Below, piece after piece: positions 1 through 11,800 of a stretch of 64,000 nt of DNA. This DNA is from Lamellibrachia columna (lineage: Eukaryota; Annelida; Polychaeta; Sabellida; Siboglinidae). The notes under the pieces were generated by a model. The model saw only the letters and a program-made list of their open reading frames with translations. It was not told the DNA's origin and did not search any database. Each line of letters starts with the position of its first letter. Position 1 is the stretch's first letter. The position numbers and the translations under genes are program-made. The stretch is from positions 15,034,194 to 15,098,193 of the forward strand of contig OY759263.1 in NCBI GenBank assembly GCA_963662155.1, in the 5' to 3' direction.

Positions 1-28
<28 letters not shown>
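1..28. repeat. (GT)n microsatellite at window edge
   Basis: Pure GT dinucleotide run that is cut by the window start, so its full length is unknown. Confidence 0.9.
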
Positions 29-31
<3 letters not shown>

Positions 32-789
32 CGAAGCTAGATTGACCTCGATTGCTAAGTTCGCTGCTACTACACAACTGGAAACTGTACACTGTATATT
101 TGATATGAACGCCAAAGTCGAACTGGTTCAAGATGTTGACCTAAGAACATTCGTTACAAACTATTTGTGATTGCTTCTGTTAGCAAGAAAACACACTGCT
201 GCCAGGCGCATAGATGCCGCACGCCCGTACGCCCGTGCTTCTACATCAATATGGAAAACCAATATTATAAAAAATCCAAGCCGCCTACACAAATTTAATG
301 GCCCACCCCTAATCTGGCTGGCATCCATCGTGGAGTGTAAGCATGAATCAGACAACTTAAACCATCTACACTCAATGACTATGTGCATGCCAACAAAGTG
401 TCACTAGTTCGATGTATGATGGACACACTCCTCCAACTACTCAGCCAAGATGTGTCGTGTCTTTCAGACTGAACTCGATTTAGACGAGAATGCACAGGCT
501 GGTATGAACAATATAACAAATATGCAATCGCAAATGATATAGGATGGTCGAGTCGTGCGAACTCTATGTTGACATTCAAGTCTGCATTCACTTGTGTACT
601 CAGTGCCCTTGAATAATTAGAAGAAGATGGGAACGGTAAAGCCACACACTAATTGTTGTCCATCAAACATGTTGACATCATCACAACACTGGTGACATTG
701 AGCAAATTTGGCTTCCTCTGACCGTTTTCCTACAGTCCAAACAATGTAACCTCTGCCAAAGAGGCAATCACTACCATCGTGTAGCTGCA

Positions 790-1060
790 GCAGGACAGGG
801 CCGACCCAGAAGAATGGAATGCATTCTTTGACAGTGCTGTAGAGTTAGCGGGAAGATTTGAGATTGAAGCAAGCATACCGTACAATGATGGTAGACAGAG
901 GCGCCGTCCGTGAGAACGTGTTCGCTGATATAACTGACACACCCAGCCAGTATCGGATGATGGCAGAGTGTCTGCCGTTCGTCGATCACTTGCTGCAGGA
1001 AATGGACTCACGTATATTGGCAGATAAATTTACGTTCTTACATAACGAAGTATACAGTCC
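790..1060 (+). pseudogene. hAT-type transposase relic (DUF4371/P52rIPK-like C-terminal region)
   Basis: Two plus-strand frames joined by a frameshift near position 910 read like the part of hAT-derived transposases of the '52 kDa repressor' type that precedes the dimerisation domain. First comes an EWNAFF..AVELAGRFEIEASIP stretch, then a DTPSQYR...LPFVDHLLQEM motif. In intact relatives the stretch between them is usually an Arg-rich 'GRQ..R' motif, and a GRQRRRP remnant is visible here. The frame is broken and no full transposase can be read, so this is a dead fragment. The element's ends were not found. The flanks at 29-790 and 1060-1600 show only short broken frames and may be older parts of the same insertion. 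Assignment is by remembered family pattern. Confidence 0.6.
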
Positions 1061-1599
1061 TCTGTACTGCTCAAGGCGCTTTATGCTTCACCCTGACAGG
1101 CATGTTTATTCCAACGCCATCTCGACTTCTCTGGTAGCTCGGACTCACTACGCGGCCCAGTACCTCACACCACGACATGGGTGAATCTGACACCAGATTC
1201 CTGTACGATGTGTTCAAAGACGACATGCCAAATGATCTGCGTCAGCTACATAATGGAAGGCAAGATGGGAGATGGTGAATGTCGCTGAGAGACCCAACAC
1301 ATTCAATGACACGATACAGGAAATCAATCCTGTCCTGTACCCTAAAATGTGTATACACCAGTCGGGATACTGTTGGTGATCTCTCTCGACTGCCACAGCA
1401 CAACGGTCGTTTAGTGCTTGCTACGCCACGGTGACAAGTGGGCGCTTGTCGGGATTGGCCCTTACGCATGTCCATAAGGACAAGACGTTGTATGCAAAAC
1501 GCATCACCCACGAGTTCAGTCCTTTAGCTCCAAAATTCCGCCCCGTCGTATGAAGAGGGTAGTAACTGAACACTTTCTGTAGATATGATAGACTCGTAA

Positions 1600-2290
1600 A
1601 CATTTATGATTAAATGGCTGTTATTGTTGCAAAGGGTTTGCGTTTTTCCATTAATATAATTAACAGGATTAATTGTTAGTTTTTGCTATACATATGTGAT
1701 GTACTTGAAGGTTCACACCCACCTTTTACCAGGGATTGGTGTCGAGTAGGTGGGTAATGTTTTTCTGCATGGCCGGAGGAGCATTCGTTTTTAAGTTTTA
1801 TATTGATTTCAAAATGCACCAGGTTGCAAACGATTAGTCTTCTTTAAAAAAGGACGCCCAGTCCAACTTTTAGATTTGTGCTTCCACGTGAATGTATACT
1901 TAGCTACATCCCTGGCCGCCGACGAGTTTACGCAACTAATACTATTACGTTGTACGATAGCCAAAAATCCACTACCAAGTTTTAACAAAATATGCTATGA
2001 GATAGAGCACGAATACGATATGTAAGCCATTCAGTATGAAAATATAAATGTTCAATAAATTGACATGATGCGTATGCATAAGATATTCCTTTTTGTGCTT
2101 TTTTGTAGTTCTTATGCAGTTGCATGATTTGATGAAAAGATCGCAATTTTGTTTTGAACAAGAGTAGGCCTAGATAAAGTGTGAAGTCTGGAAAATACAC
2201 ATACAGGCATATCCCGTGAGACCCCACGGTCGGCAACTCGACATCCATGGTAGGGTAGGATTGTTAAGCCTGTATGATCCAGAAAATTCT
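1600..2290. other. No feature recognised
   Basis: AT-rich unique-looking DNA with only short open frames. No exon, RNA gene or element end was recognised. Confidence 0.5.
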
Positions 2291-2299
2291 GATTCGCCG

Positions 2300-2560
2300 T
2301 CCTATTACAATTTATAATCTATGTCCGAAATTTCAACTCACTTTTGGCTTTATCAGTTGTATGCTATGAGTGTTTGAGCTTGCAAAAACTCCCATTGATT
2401 GATATGACTTGCTATTGTACAAAACGTACTTTATCACCACGGGTGTGTCTGACACAAAGAAGAATAACTTCACAGCGCAGTGGGGTTCGCCTTTCAAAGA
2501 GTACGAAAACATCACAACTGAAAACTTTCTACACTCTTTCTAAACCGTCATATTTCGTTG
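2300..2560 (+). repeat. Dispersed repeat, copy 1 (pairs with 19078-19330)
   Basis: About 260 bp shares a long series of blocks in the same order and orientation with 19078-19330. Shared words include TTTATAATC.ATRTCCGAAA, TTTGAGCTTGCA, TTTATCACCAC, GTGTCTGACACA and ACAGCGCAG. No coding potential was recognised. It is an interspersed repeat of unknown class. Confidence 0.6.
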
Positions 2561-2774
2561 TCACAATATTGCGTGCACAGGGGTATTTTAATCAAAGAAA
2601 ATATTTCTCCAACTCTTTCGTTCGCTCGCAGCAGTTCTGATTTACATTAACATTTTTTACAAGAAGGAACACATTTCCATAAAAAGGGTACTTTACTAGT
2701 AAGACCCCACAGGGCACATTCAAAGGTAAAACGCGGCATACACATTAAAACAAATTTCGTCGAGGCGCTCACCG

Positions 2775-3195
2775 CAGGTGAATCGTTGCCGTCTGAGATG
2801 GATATCTTTAAGTCACGCATGCATGCAATAAATCAAAACGTGGAGCGAAAACACACTGAGTTGGGAAGCGTTATTGAGAAAGAATATGTTTAAGAGGGAC
2901 GGGCTCCATCTTAAACTAACGGGACAGCATTTTGTTTTATGAATTGTTAAGAGGTTTGTATCTTGTCGAAATGGCACACATGTTCAATCCGAAAATTAAC
3001 GGGACCCGCAATAGGCATAGCCATGGTTCTCAATTAGGTGGCGAGCTTGTTAAGATGAAACAGTGTCGCCGCCTATGTGAGAATGACTTAGGTGATGGTC
3101 TAATTCTGAACGAGAGTTGCAGAAAGGCACTGGCACGTCAGTGTGGCATGAATAAATTAACTTTATTCAGTCACAACAAAACTTTCATAATATAA
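2775..3195 (+). pseudogene. SGNH-hydrolase-like ORF fragment from a mobile element
   Basis: Around 2800-2890 one frame reads SRMHAINQNVER. After a frameshift the next frame reads KRDGLHLKLTGQH, which matches the block V motif (DGLHL...G) of SGNH/GDSL-fold hydrolases. Mobile-element ORFs in invertebrates often carry such a domain, and the LINE at 8724-9479 has the same kind of block. The frame then stays open to 3195 without recognisable motifs. The N-terminal GDS block is not visible, so this is a C-terminal fragment and not a functional gene. Confidence 0.4.
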
Positions 3196-4030
3196 TAACA
3201 AGATACGTTGGTAGATTGGTGTCACTTAGGAGGCCGTCAGAAAACCCAAGTGGCCATATGGCAAGTACCACCTAGAATGGAATGTTTAGAACTGCTTCCT
3301 CAAATGATTGAGCCTATCGCAAATCCGGTTCATTTGTATCCAAATATATAGTGCGTAAATAGTTTTTGTAACACCCGCAGTCGATTTAATAATTTGTGTT
3401 CAAATCATCGAAATAACTGACTTAGTCTTTCGATCTGGTAAGGACTAAAATAGTTGATATCCAAAATGGTAAACACTGTGTGGGTCAATGCTGATCATGG
3501 GCGTGTATTCCATCCTCTCGCCGATCACATGACAAAGTTACGAAATTTTACCAAAGAAGAAAATCGTGATTTTTCAGCATTTGGATGTTTACTTCACTTA
3601 ATGCTTGAGCAAGCATTAACTAATTTAATAGTTTGTCTGATGATTTCACAAAGTTTACATGCAAAAGTTACACAAACGAGTTAGCATGTTGCAGTGGATA
3701 CTTTTGTTTTCGCAAAATTAATTTGAAATGAGACTAACAAAAAAGTCGAATTGATTAAGCACCTTTAATGCCTCATTCACGTGTATATAAATTAAATAGT
3801 GCGACGGAATAACATAAACCCGGAGTATGATTCAACATGTCAGTGAATAATCACGAATAGCAAGATATATTACATAAGGCAGTGGTGAGTGGCGCCACTG
3901 CTGAGGAATGTGAGATGCGACATAGTGCGAGACATTCAATAGGTGGCACCACCAACGTAAACATTTTCGGTAAACCTTAAAACTTCCACCATGAGATCCC
4001 ACGTGGAGGGAGATCTCACGCTATTTGCTT
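3196..4030. other. No feature recognised; short hairpin near 3992-4020
   Basis: No gene seen. Near 3992-4020 TGAGATC and GATCTCA form a small inverted repeat around CCACGTGG. The rest is AT-rich. Confidence 0.4.
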
Positions 4031-4039
4031 GCGTCAACT

Positions 4040-4128
4040 TCGAAGGCCTTTAAATAGTTTCTGATATCTAATCTACACTGTTCTTCTACTAACATTACTT
4101 CGTGTACTCTAGTAAGATTGAATGAAGA

Positions 4129-4180
<52 letters not shown>

Positions 4181-4215
4181 CTCCTAGTCTCTTTGGTTAT
4201 TAAACCACATTCTAT
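4040..4215 (-). mobile_element. CR1-like LINE C-terminal relic interrupted by (TA)n
   Basis: On the minus strand the frame reads ECGLITKETRR, then a TA microsatellite, then VHEVMLVEEQCRLDIR. The same two motifs occur in the intact LINE copies (ECGLTTLETRR and GHEVKLVKDQCRLDIR), where about 35 residues lie between them. The (TA)n run at 4131-4178 has therefore replaced, or grown inside, that stretch. This is a dead fragment of the same family as 5751-9488. Confidence 0.7.
4131..4178. repeat. (TA)24 microsatellite
   Basis: Pure TA dinucleotide run inside the decayed LINE fragment at 4040-4215. Confidence 0.95.
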
Positions 4216-4329
4216 TTGGGCGGTTTTTTTCACAACGGTGATGTTTCGGTTACCCAAGCACATTTCGTGACATAGTGTTTTCTGCTTTGGGGTTACCCGT
4301 CTGGCGCCCACGTTGAATTTGGCTAACGT

Positions 4330-4823
4330 GTTTTATGTTACAAGCAGTTTTGTTATGGACTGGTCCTTTCCATCTACCTGTATGCATGTGAATCATGGAC
4401 ACTCGCAGCGGAACTATAAAAGAAGATCGCTGCAGTGGAAACGAGGTGCTTCTGAAGAATCCTCGGCATCTCCTTCACCGACCACGTCACCGACCATGTC
4501 ACCAATGAAGAAATCAGCAAAACCATCGCTCAACACGTGGGTCACTGTGAAGACATTTTGACCACAGGCAAGAAGAGGAAGCTGAGATGATATGGCATGT
4601 GACGAGGTCAAGACTCTCTAAAACAATCCTTCGTGGAACAGTGCAGGGGAAAAGAAGACGAGGAAGACAGAGGAAGAGATGGACAGACAACATTGAGGAA
4701 ATGACTGGAAAGACCTTTGCAGAAACCCAAACACTAGCAGACAACCGCCAAGACTGGATCCGACCTGTGCAGCGTTCACTGGAGCAGCGCCACTACGACC
4801 CAGGCGTGTTACGGGATCAGTAA
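4330..4823 (+). pseudogene. Non-LTR retrotransposon, C-terminal tail of RT ORF
   Basis: The frame read in pieces contains LSKTILRGTVQGKRRRGRQ followed by RWTDNIEEMTGKTFAET and a final DNRQDW.R segment. This arrangement (Arg/Gly-rich GRQ/GRP segment, W..DI, then a D...W segment near the stop) is the typical tail of many animal endonuclease-reverse-transcriptase ORFs. It differs from the CR1-like family nearby. Upstream, 4340-4560 holds the preceding part (an ESWT-like motif and a DHVTNEEIS-like motif) in shifted frames. No RT catalytic motif is present, so this is a 5'-truncated and decayed copy. Confidence 0.65.
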
Positions 4824-4829
4824 CAGTAA

Positions 4830-5745
4830 CAGTATTGTTACAAATATTTTGTTTAGGTGTAACAAGCAGCTGTCATTACGTCCTGTCGTAGATAGCGAGG
4901 TCAAAAAACGCCCCGGATGTAACAATTGACGACGAGGATAACGACTAAATGGAGCTAACAACGGTTTTCGCCAGAGCCTATCTATACAGCCGCAGCAAAG
5001 TGGGACCGCTGGTTGCGACGCCTTTATAAACGTTATAGCAGCTAACGATATCAAGGACTCGAATCAAAAGAAGGCAATGTTCCTACACTATGTTAGGGAA
5101 GAGGCGTTTGATTTAAGTGATAGTCTTGGCATTGTGGCTGATATAACGTATGATGAAACTTATCGTATATTAACTTAATGTTTTGTGCCACAGCGCAATG
5201 TGGAGTTTGAAGTATTCGTGTTTTGCCAGGAAACGCAGGTATCCAAAGAGACTTTGGAAAAATTTCACGCATGCTTAAATGGAATAACAACAACGATTGC
5301 TTGAAATGATATTGTATTACATATTGTAGTATATTTCCATTCCACAACACCGAAAAATTCATTAGAACTCCATTAATTAATAATTCCAAATAATACTCTT
5401 TTCTACCGGCCTGCCTCGACTATGCACATTTTCCCGCGCTTATCAGCAAGCTTCGAAGTGACGTCACTAATGAAAAGGGTGTGCTACGAGACTGGGACTT
5501 TCCATTCATTCACCGTACTGTTGACAGCGATAGCGGTTGTTTAGAAGCGAGCTTCATAATGATTTATTGTGCAGCATTTGATTGAATGCAAACAATAGTA
5601 AGAATAAAGTAACATGTAGTTGGTTAAAGTTCCCTATGGAGCCAACTTTATTTAAAAAAGCAAACGTCAAGCCGATGAAGCACAGCAGGCTTTGCTCGCT
5701 TCGAGAAAACCGTTTGGAGAGATTTACCTGTTGCAGCCTGAAGGT
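4830..5745. other. No feature recognised
   Basis: Mixed AT-rich DNA with short open frames on both strands and no recognised exon or element. Confidence 0.4.
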
Positions 5746-5850
5746 CAAGGTTTAACAAGAGATTTAACAAGAGTTGCCATCCAAGCCAAAGGCCCAGATG
5801 ACAAGTGGACATGGAAGCCATTGGCTTATCGAGAGTCCAACAATGTTCAT

Positions 5851-8620
5851 CTACTTATAACCCGCCCTCCTGAGATATGTGTCTACCTTGTTTTTAAACA
5901 TATCCATGCTGCTAGCAGTTACACAATCTGTAGACAATTTGTTCCATTCATTTATTGTCCTCTGTGAGAACGAGTGCTTCATGATGTCCAATCTACATTG
6001 ATCCTTTACTAATTTTACCTCATGTCCTCTAGTTCTGCTATCCTTCTTGAGTGAGAAAAACATATTTCTATCAATATTTTCATACCCATTCAATATCTTA
6101 AAAACTTCAATCTGATCTCCTCTTAACCTCCTTGTCTCTAGAGTTGTTAAACCACATTCTTTCAGGCGTTCTTCATAACTAAGGTCTCTCAGTTCTGGAA
6201 TCATTTTAGTTGCTCTCCTTTGTATGCGTTCAAGCGTATCAATATCCTTCTTACGATATGGTCTCCATGCTTGCATACAGTAGTCTAAACGAGGTCTAAC
6301 TATTGCTTTATAAAGAGGTATAATTAACTTTTTTCCCTTGTATGTTATGTTTCTTCTAATCAATCCAAGAATTTGATTACCCTTTGAAGCTGCAATACCA
6401 CACTGCTCTGAAACTTTCATATCAGCGCTTATTGTAACTCCTAAGTCCTTTTCTTTTACAGTAGTACCCAGAACAGTACCTCCCATTTTATAGTTTACAT
6501 TCAAACTCCCATGTCCTGTATGTAGGCATTTACATTTCCCAAAATTGAACAACATCTGCCATTTCTCAGACCATTTCACTAATCTTTCTAGATCGTTTTG
6601 TAAATGTTGTTTATCACCATCAGTATTAACTTTTCTAAACAGTTTTGTGTCGTCCGCAAATTTCAGTACGTTACTTGTTATACTGTCGTCCAAGTCATTG
6701 ATATATATTAAGAATAATATAGGTCCTAATACTGATCCTTGAGGTACCCCACTCAAAACCGATTTCCAAGTTGAAACTTCTCCATCTACAACTCGTTGTC
6801 TTCTGTCAGTCAGCCATTGTTCTATCCAGTCAGTTATGCTATCCCCGATACCATGGGCTTTTAATTTAAGTAGTAATCTTTGATGTGGCACTTTGTCAAA
6901 AGCTTTCTGAAAATCTAAGTAGATAATATCTACTGGCGATCCCACGTCTATCCACTTAATGATTTCTTCCAAAAAACATAACATATTTGTTAAGCATGAC
7001 CTCGCTTTAAGGAATCCATGTTGAGATGAATTTAATAATTTATGCTTAACGAGGAAGTCCACCATATGGTCTTTAATTAACCTTTCTAATAATTTACAAA
7101 TCACTGACGTTAAACTCACTGGTCTGTAATTCTCTGACTTATTTCTCGAACCCTTTTTAAATAATGGTATGATGTTTGCTTCTTTCCATTCAAACGGAAT
7201 AACTCCCTCTTTTAATGACAAGTTGAATACTCTTGCAAGTGGTATACTGATTTGTTCTACTGTTTCCATTAGTAATTTTGGAGGAATCCCATCCACTCCC
7301 GGTGATTTGTTATCCTTCATTGCCTTTATTTTCTTAGCTACCAATTCTGGAGTTACAACTAACGGACCTAAATAGTCAGATTTAGCCCCCTGAAATTTAG
7401 CATCAGCAACTGGTAATGAACTAATATCTTCTTTGATAAACACTGAACTGAAGTAACCATTTAGGTCTTCCGCCATTTAAAACCCCTGTGATATTATATT
7501 TCCAGCACTGTCTTCTAGAGGTCCAACCTTGTCTTGTACGTTTTGTTTACTCCTGACATATGCATAAAAACTCTTGCTGTCATTTTTTATGTTACATGCT
7601 AGTTTTTGCTCATAGCTTCTTTTAGATTGTCTGATTTCAGTTGTAGCTGCATTAAGTGCCTCTTTGTATTTTGCATAGTCTTCTTCCTTTCTGGTACGCC
7701 TATAAACCCTCCACATAGTTTGTTTTAGCATTATTTTTCTAATAGCCTCTTTTGACAAGTGTTTCTTTCTACACCGTTTTCCTTGTTTTTGGAAGGGAAC
7801 AAATTTATCGATGATACTCTCAATTTCATATTTTAGAATATTCCAACATTCAATTGCGGTCTTATTCATCAGCATGTTATTCCAATCTAGCTTTGCTAAG
7901 TATTTTCTCATATCTTTGTAGTTACCTTTGTGGAAGTTTCTCTTGTACGTTTTCTTATTTTTACTTTCTGATTTTACATTGATGTCAAAATGTATTTGAT
8001 TATGATCACTATTACCCAATGGTTCAAATATTTTTTACATTGTCCACTAATTCTTTCTGTGATGACAGAACTATATCTAATACATTTTCTCCCCTGGTTG
8101 GTTCTAGTACGTGCTGAGTAAGAAAGCTATCCTGGATTAAAAATAGAAATTGTTGGTCCTCAATCCCTGTACTCTCTAGAGAATTCCATTGTATGTGTCC
8201 ATGGTTAAAATCTCCCATTATGATACATTCCCCTTTACTAACTTCCTTTATAGCGTTTTTTATTTTTGTGTTGTCCTCTTCGTTTATGTTTGGACTTCGG
8301 TAAACTAATCCAACAGTTAATTTTGAATTTCCTGAAACAATTTTGCACCAAACAGCTTCATCGCAATCTGCTTCCCTTTCTAGTTTTATTTCATAAGCCT
8401 GAATAGATTCTTTAACATATAAAATAACTCCCCCGCCCCTTCTTCCTATTCGATCTTTCCTAAACATTACATATCCTGTCAGTCCTAATTCAGCATCTGT
8501 TATATCTATGTTGGCCCATGATTCAGTTATACCAATTATGTGAGGGTCAATATCTTCTACCATAATGTTTAATTCGTTTTTCTTATTTACTATGCTCCTT
8601 GCATTTAAACATACGCATCT
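5851..8620 (-). pseudogene. LINE ORF2: APE endonuclease plus reverse transcriptase, two lesions
   Basis: The protein would nick target DNA and reverse-transcribe the element RNA. The endonuclease begins with NARSIVNKKNELN (8610-8570), then GITESW, RGGGVILYV and IIMGDFNH, all typical APE-fold motifs. The RT part (541 residues from 7476) has NYRPVSLTS at about residue 116, LDFQKAFDKV at 187, SGVPQGSVLGP at 242 and the catalytic FADD at 273-276. A one-base gain in an A run near 8030 shifts the frame, and a single TAA at 7477-7479 sits exactly in frame just before the RT part. Everything else is open. Copy 2 differs from it by small changes such as one residue in RRQRVV. The lesions suggest recent inactivation, or an assembly error in the A run. 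Confidence 0.85.
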
Positions 8621-8723
8621 ATAACGTTTTTCGGAGATGTTTTTCGGATGATTTGATATTGGTTAATCTGTGCTAGTGGCCTCTTGTTCTGCTTGAGACA
8701 CCTCTAGGTAACCCCCTGCACTT

Positions 8724-9479
8724 CTAGTTTAAAGAATGTTTACTTACAAAAATATTTGTCATTGTACCCAAGTCACTATCTACTGCTGCTGAAAGTTTGT
8801 CCGTGAATACTGCCGCCCCCTTTCCACTTAAATGAAGCCCATCCTTCATGTACATATCAGCCCTCCCAACAAAACTTCCCCATAAATCCACAAATCCAAC
8901 TTCCTCTTCCCTACATAGCTTCTGGACTAACATGTTAATTGCCATCCCCCGACAATTTCGATATTTGTGACCCCTCCTGCCCATTACAGGTAAAATCCCT
9001 GACAGTATTACCTGCTCAACCCGCGTCTGTTTTAGTGTTCTGACCAACTGCCTATATTTCCTAACTATGGCAGTTGTACCCTCCCTCTCTACGTTATTTG
9101 TCCCTAAAACAGATCCACCCTTACCCGAGCCTACGATGTTTTTTACCCTCTCAGTTATCGCCTCTAGTTTGGCTCCAGGCAAGCAGACCACCACATCATC
9201 TCCCTTGTTTAAGACTCTGTCGGTCTTCCTAACTATCGAATCCCCCACAAACACCCTCGCTCTCTTCCTCACCCCCTCTATCACTGCTGCAGAATAACTC
9301 TTCCGTTCGAGCCCCTCCATCACATTCTGTCCTGACCCCTTCGCTCCTGTCTCCCCCACTTCCCACTCCTTTGCTCTTGTCTCTCCCACTCCCCTCTCCT
9401 TCACTCCGGTTGTTTTCCCTCCCGTCTCCCCCACTCCATTCTCCTTCCCTCCTGTCTCCCCTTCTCCCCTCTTCTTCAC
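8724..9479 (-). CDS. LINE ORF1 with SGNH/GDSL esterase-type domain
   Basis: An open frame of 251 residues lies directly upstream of the endonuclease of the same element. The N-terminal 60 residues are low-complexity repeats of a GVGETGGK-like unit. From about residue 75 it reads VFVGDSIV (SGNH block I, Ser in GDS), later GTNN (block III, Asn) and DGLHLSGKGA (block V, with the catalytic Asp and His). These are the four signature positions of the fold. CR1-group ORF1 proteins are known to carry esterase domains. Compared with the usual hVGTNN motif, about three residues before GTNN appear to be missing, so activity is uncertain. The start codon is the first Met of the frame, but the element may be 5' truncated. 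Confidence 0.75.
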   Translation of the reverse strand: MKKRGEGETGGKENGVGETGGKTTGVKERGVGETRAKEWEVGETGAKGSGQNVMEGLERKSYSAAVIEGVRKRARVFVGDSIVRKTDRVLNKGDDVVVCLPGAKLEAITERVKNIVGSGKGGSVLGTNNVEREGTTAIVRKYRQLVRTLKQTRVEQVILSGILPVMGRRGHKYRNCRGMAINMLVQKLCREEEVGFVDLWGSFVGRADMYMKDGLHLSGKGAAVFTDKLSAAVDSDLGTMTNIFVSKHSLN

Positions 9480-9489
9480 TCCGGTTGGT

Positions 9490-10300
9490 GAATATTGGAA
9501 TACAATATATATTTTTATGTATTATACCAGTGACTAAACATTACCCCCCCCCAAACATGTACGTCATTTGATTTGTCCAAACTACTACAAAGGAGATGTG
9601 TGGTAATTTGAATAAAGTTTGTCCTTGTTTTTAATAAAGACCACATGAGACCAATTCACATGCTTTTCATCAGTTCTATTTGTCTTCTTTTGGTGCACAA
9701 AGGCAGTATTGCAATTTGCAATGTGTTTATATTAGAAGTTTGCAATTTATATGTTCTGATCTTAGACTATTGGTTGTTGAGAGGGTTAGCACAGGCAAAT
9801 ACAACAGGATACAAATCCCCTTTGTACTTGTTAGCCAGTCTGCTGGCACCAGATTATAATGGTGTAGGAGGCAGTCTGACTTGAGTCACCTTACTTCTAC
9901 AGAGGAAAACTCAGCTGGCAGTTCTTAGCAGTTAGCACTGTCAGCCAGTGCCAAGTGGCATGGTCTCCTGACTACATCAAATGCATTTCATGGCTAACCG
10001 GTGGGTTAACTGATGAATGGCCCTCTATGGACATTCTGGTGGCTTAATTAAACAAACGGATTATTGCTTGAACTGGTAGCCTACAATTGTTTGCATAACA
10101 GGTGTTTCTGACTGAGAAAATATGCCGCCTGTTGTCTTTTGGGGGTATCATAGCCATGGTTACTGGAGAATGGGGTGTATTATGTGTATGTACGGTGGGA
10201 GGGGGGTAATCAATCAGAAATAACAAAGTATTAAAAAAAGTTGAACATTCAAATACTTCATGAAAATGTCATTTTGTTAACTACAAATAAATACATTTTT
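9490..10300. other. No feature recognised
   Basis: AT-rich with short frames only. No element ends or exons were recognised. Confidence 0.4.
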
Positions 10301-10309
10301 ACAGCATAT

Positions 10310-10541
10310 ATTAAGAAAGTACTCAGATGTACTCGTAATGTACTCGCAAAATCTGAGTATAATGAGTATGAATACGATAGAGCGAAATATTTAACGAAAA
10401 CATAAAAAGTACTTGCCAAGTCCAAGTACTTTGACGGTCAATTACAAGTACTGCACTCAGCAAAATAGCAAGTACAAGTACAGTACTCGCTGTACTTAAG
10501 TACACAAGTAATCAAGTACTCGAGTACTTGAACCCATCCCT
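10310..10541 (+). repeat. Degenerate AAGTACT/GTACTCG array with transposon-like terminus
   Basis: Dense irregular copies of AAGTACT and GTACTCG end at 10541 in ACTTGAACCCATCCCTG. The reverse complement of that terminus begins CAGGGATGG, which resembles the terminal inverted repeat of hAT-like elements. The other end was not found. Confidence 0.45.
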
Positions 10542-10976
10542 GCGTGTCACATCAGTCACTGAAATCACCAAGCCGAAACAACATGGCAGTTGGGCCGAAT
10601 TTTGTGAGGGCCGAAATCACCACCACCCGTCGCTAAATTGCTCCGAAAAATTCGAAGATGATTCTGGTGTATCACTTGCTGCTAGCGGTTCGAAATCGTT
10701 ACATTACGTTTTATTCTGGAAAATTGATATCGCCATCAATCGCTATAGTAACGCGAGTGAAACTATACTGAAACACTGCATTGATATCACTGACTGAATA
10801 TAAACCCATATTTATACGACGTAGATAGAGAAATCAATTCACAGATTGTCCAGAAATGCCGGGAAAATAGCCTGAGTGAGCCAAATAAAACGCTAGCAGA
10901 ACTGATTAAATATGGGCGTACGTTGGAGGCTACAACGGAACAAGGCGACGCGATGGCCGACAGTAGTGTCAGCAAT

Positions 10977-11223
10977 GAGGATGGCGAGGTACATCAGGTG
11001 TATGCAATGAGGATGGCGAGGTACATCAGGTGTCAGCAATGAGGATGGCGAGGTACATCAGGTGTATGCAATGAGGATGGCGAGGTACATCAGGTGTCAG
11101 CAATGAGGATGGCGAGGTACATCAGGTGTATGCAATGAGGATGGCGAGGTACATCAGGTGTATGCAATGAGGATGGCAAGGTACATCAGGTGTATGCAAT
11201 GAGGATGGCAAGGTACATCAGGT
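10977..11223 (+). repeat. 32-bp tandem repeat, 8 copies
   Basis: The unit begins GAGGATGGCGAGGTACATCA and recurs every 32 bp from 10977 to the last start at 11201. Units alternate between a TGTATGCAAT and a TGTCAGCAAT spacer in the first five, then become uniform. It lies inside gag-derived sequence. 32 is not a multiple of three, so the expansion breaks the frame. Confidence 0.95.
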
Positions 11224-11800
11224 GCAAACCCCAGACACGGCAGCATAATCAAGCAAGTGACGTTGAAGGCAAAATCAAACCCAGCAGGTGGCGTCACTCG
11301 TGACATAATCACCAGGCAAGCAGCGGCACATCTGGACTCAGGAGGGGTCGCCACTTCAGCAAGAAGTTTAGTACTTGGGCAGCCACAAATGCAATTGTTG
11401 TAGTAGTCTCGCTTTTCCGACTTTCACTCGGCTTCGTGAATCCGCCGAGAAGAGAGTCTGGCAGTAGAGACGTGGTCTTGCTGTTAGCCACTGTCAACAC
11501 TCCATTTTTATGTAGGCGTTCCCTTGTAGCGCCAGCAGCCAATCAGCCACAGAATGCTCCAGAGCCAACGTCAGTGCCAGAATTGCGAAGCTACTTGGGT
11601 ATAGTGAATTACTACCACAAGTTCCTGAAGAACCTTAGCACAGTTTTGGCGCCACGCCACAATTTGTTGCAGAAAGACACGTCTTGGCACTGGGAATCAG
11701 AACAAGCAAACGCATTTGTGGAGTCGAAGATGTTGTTGCAATCTTCTCAAGTTTTGGAGTATTACATTACAGTAGAACAAATCAGTATATAACTTTCAGA

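Larger units (their letters stand above)
5751..9488 (-). mobile_element. CR1-like LINE, nearly full length (copy 1)
   Basis: Minus-strand non-LTR retrotransposon with, in order from its 5' side, an SGNH-type ORF1 (9479-8724), an APE endonuclease region (8620-8024) and reverse transcriptase (8019-5851). A short 3' UTR ends in two copies of a TCTTGTTAAA-like unit at 5751-5776. There is no poly(A) tail. A short repeated 3' terminus is typical of CR1/L2-group LINEs. ORF2 carries only a one-base frameshift and one stop codon, so the copy is young. A second copy of the family is at 24687-26077, and decayed pieces lie at 4040-4215 and 12407-13383. The 5' limit is set by loss of ORF1-like sequence and is uncertain. 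Confidence 0.85.

Noticed and set aside
1214..1603. Several 60-90-residue open frames near the left edge
   Set aside because: They overlap on one strand without any conserved motif and are not supported as genes.
10977..11223. CRISPR-like array of 32-bp repeats
   Set aside because: The units are contiguous without unique spacers and lie in gypsy gag-derived DNA of an animal genome.
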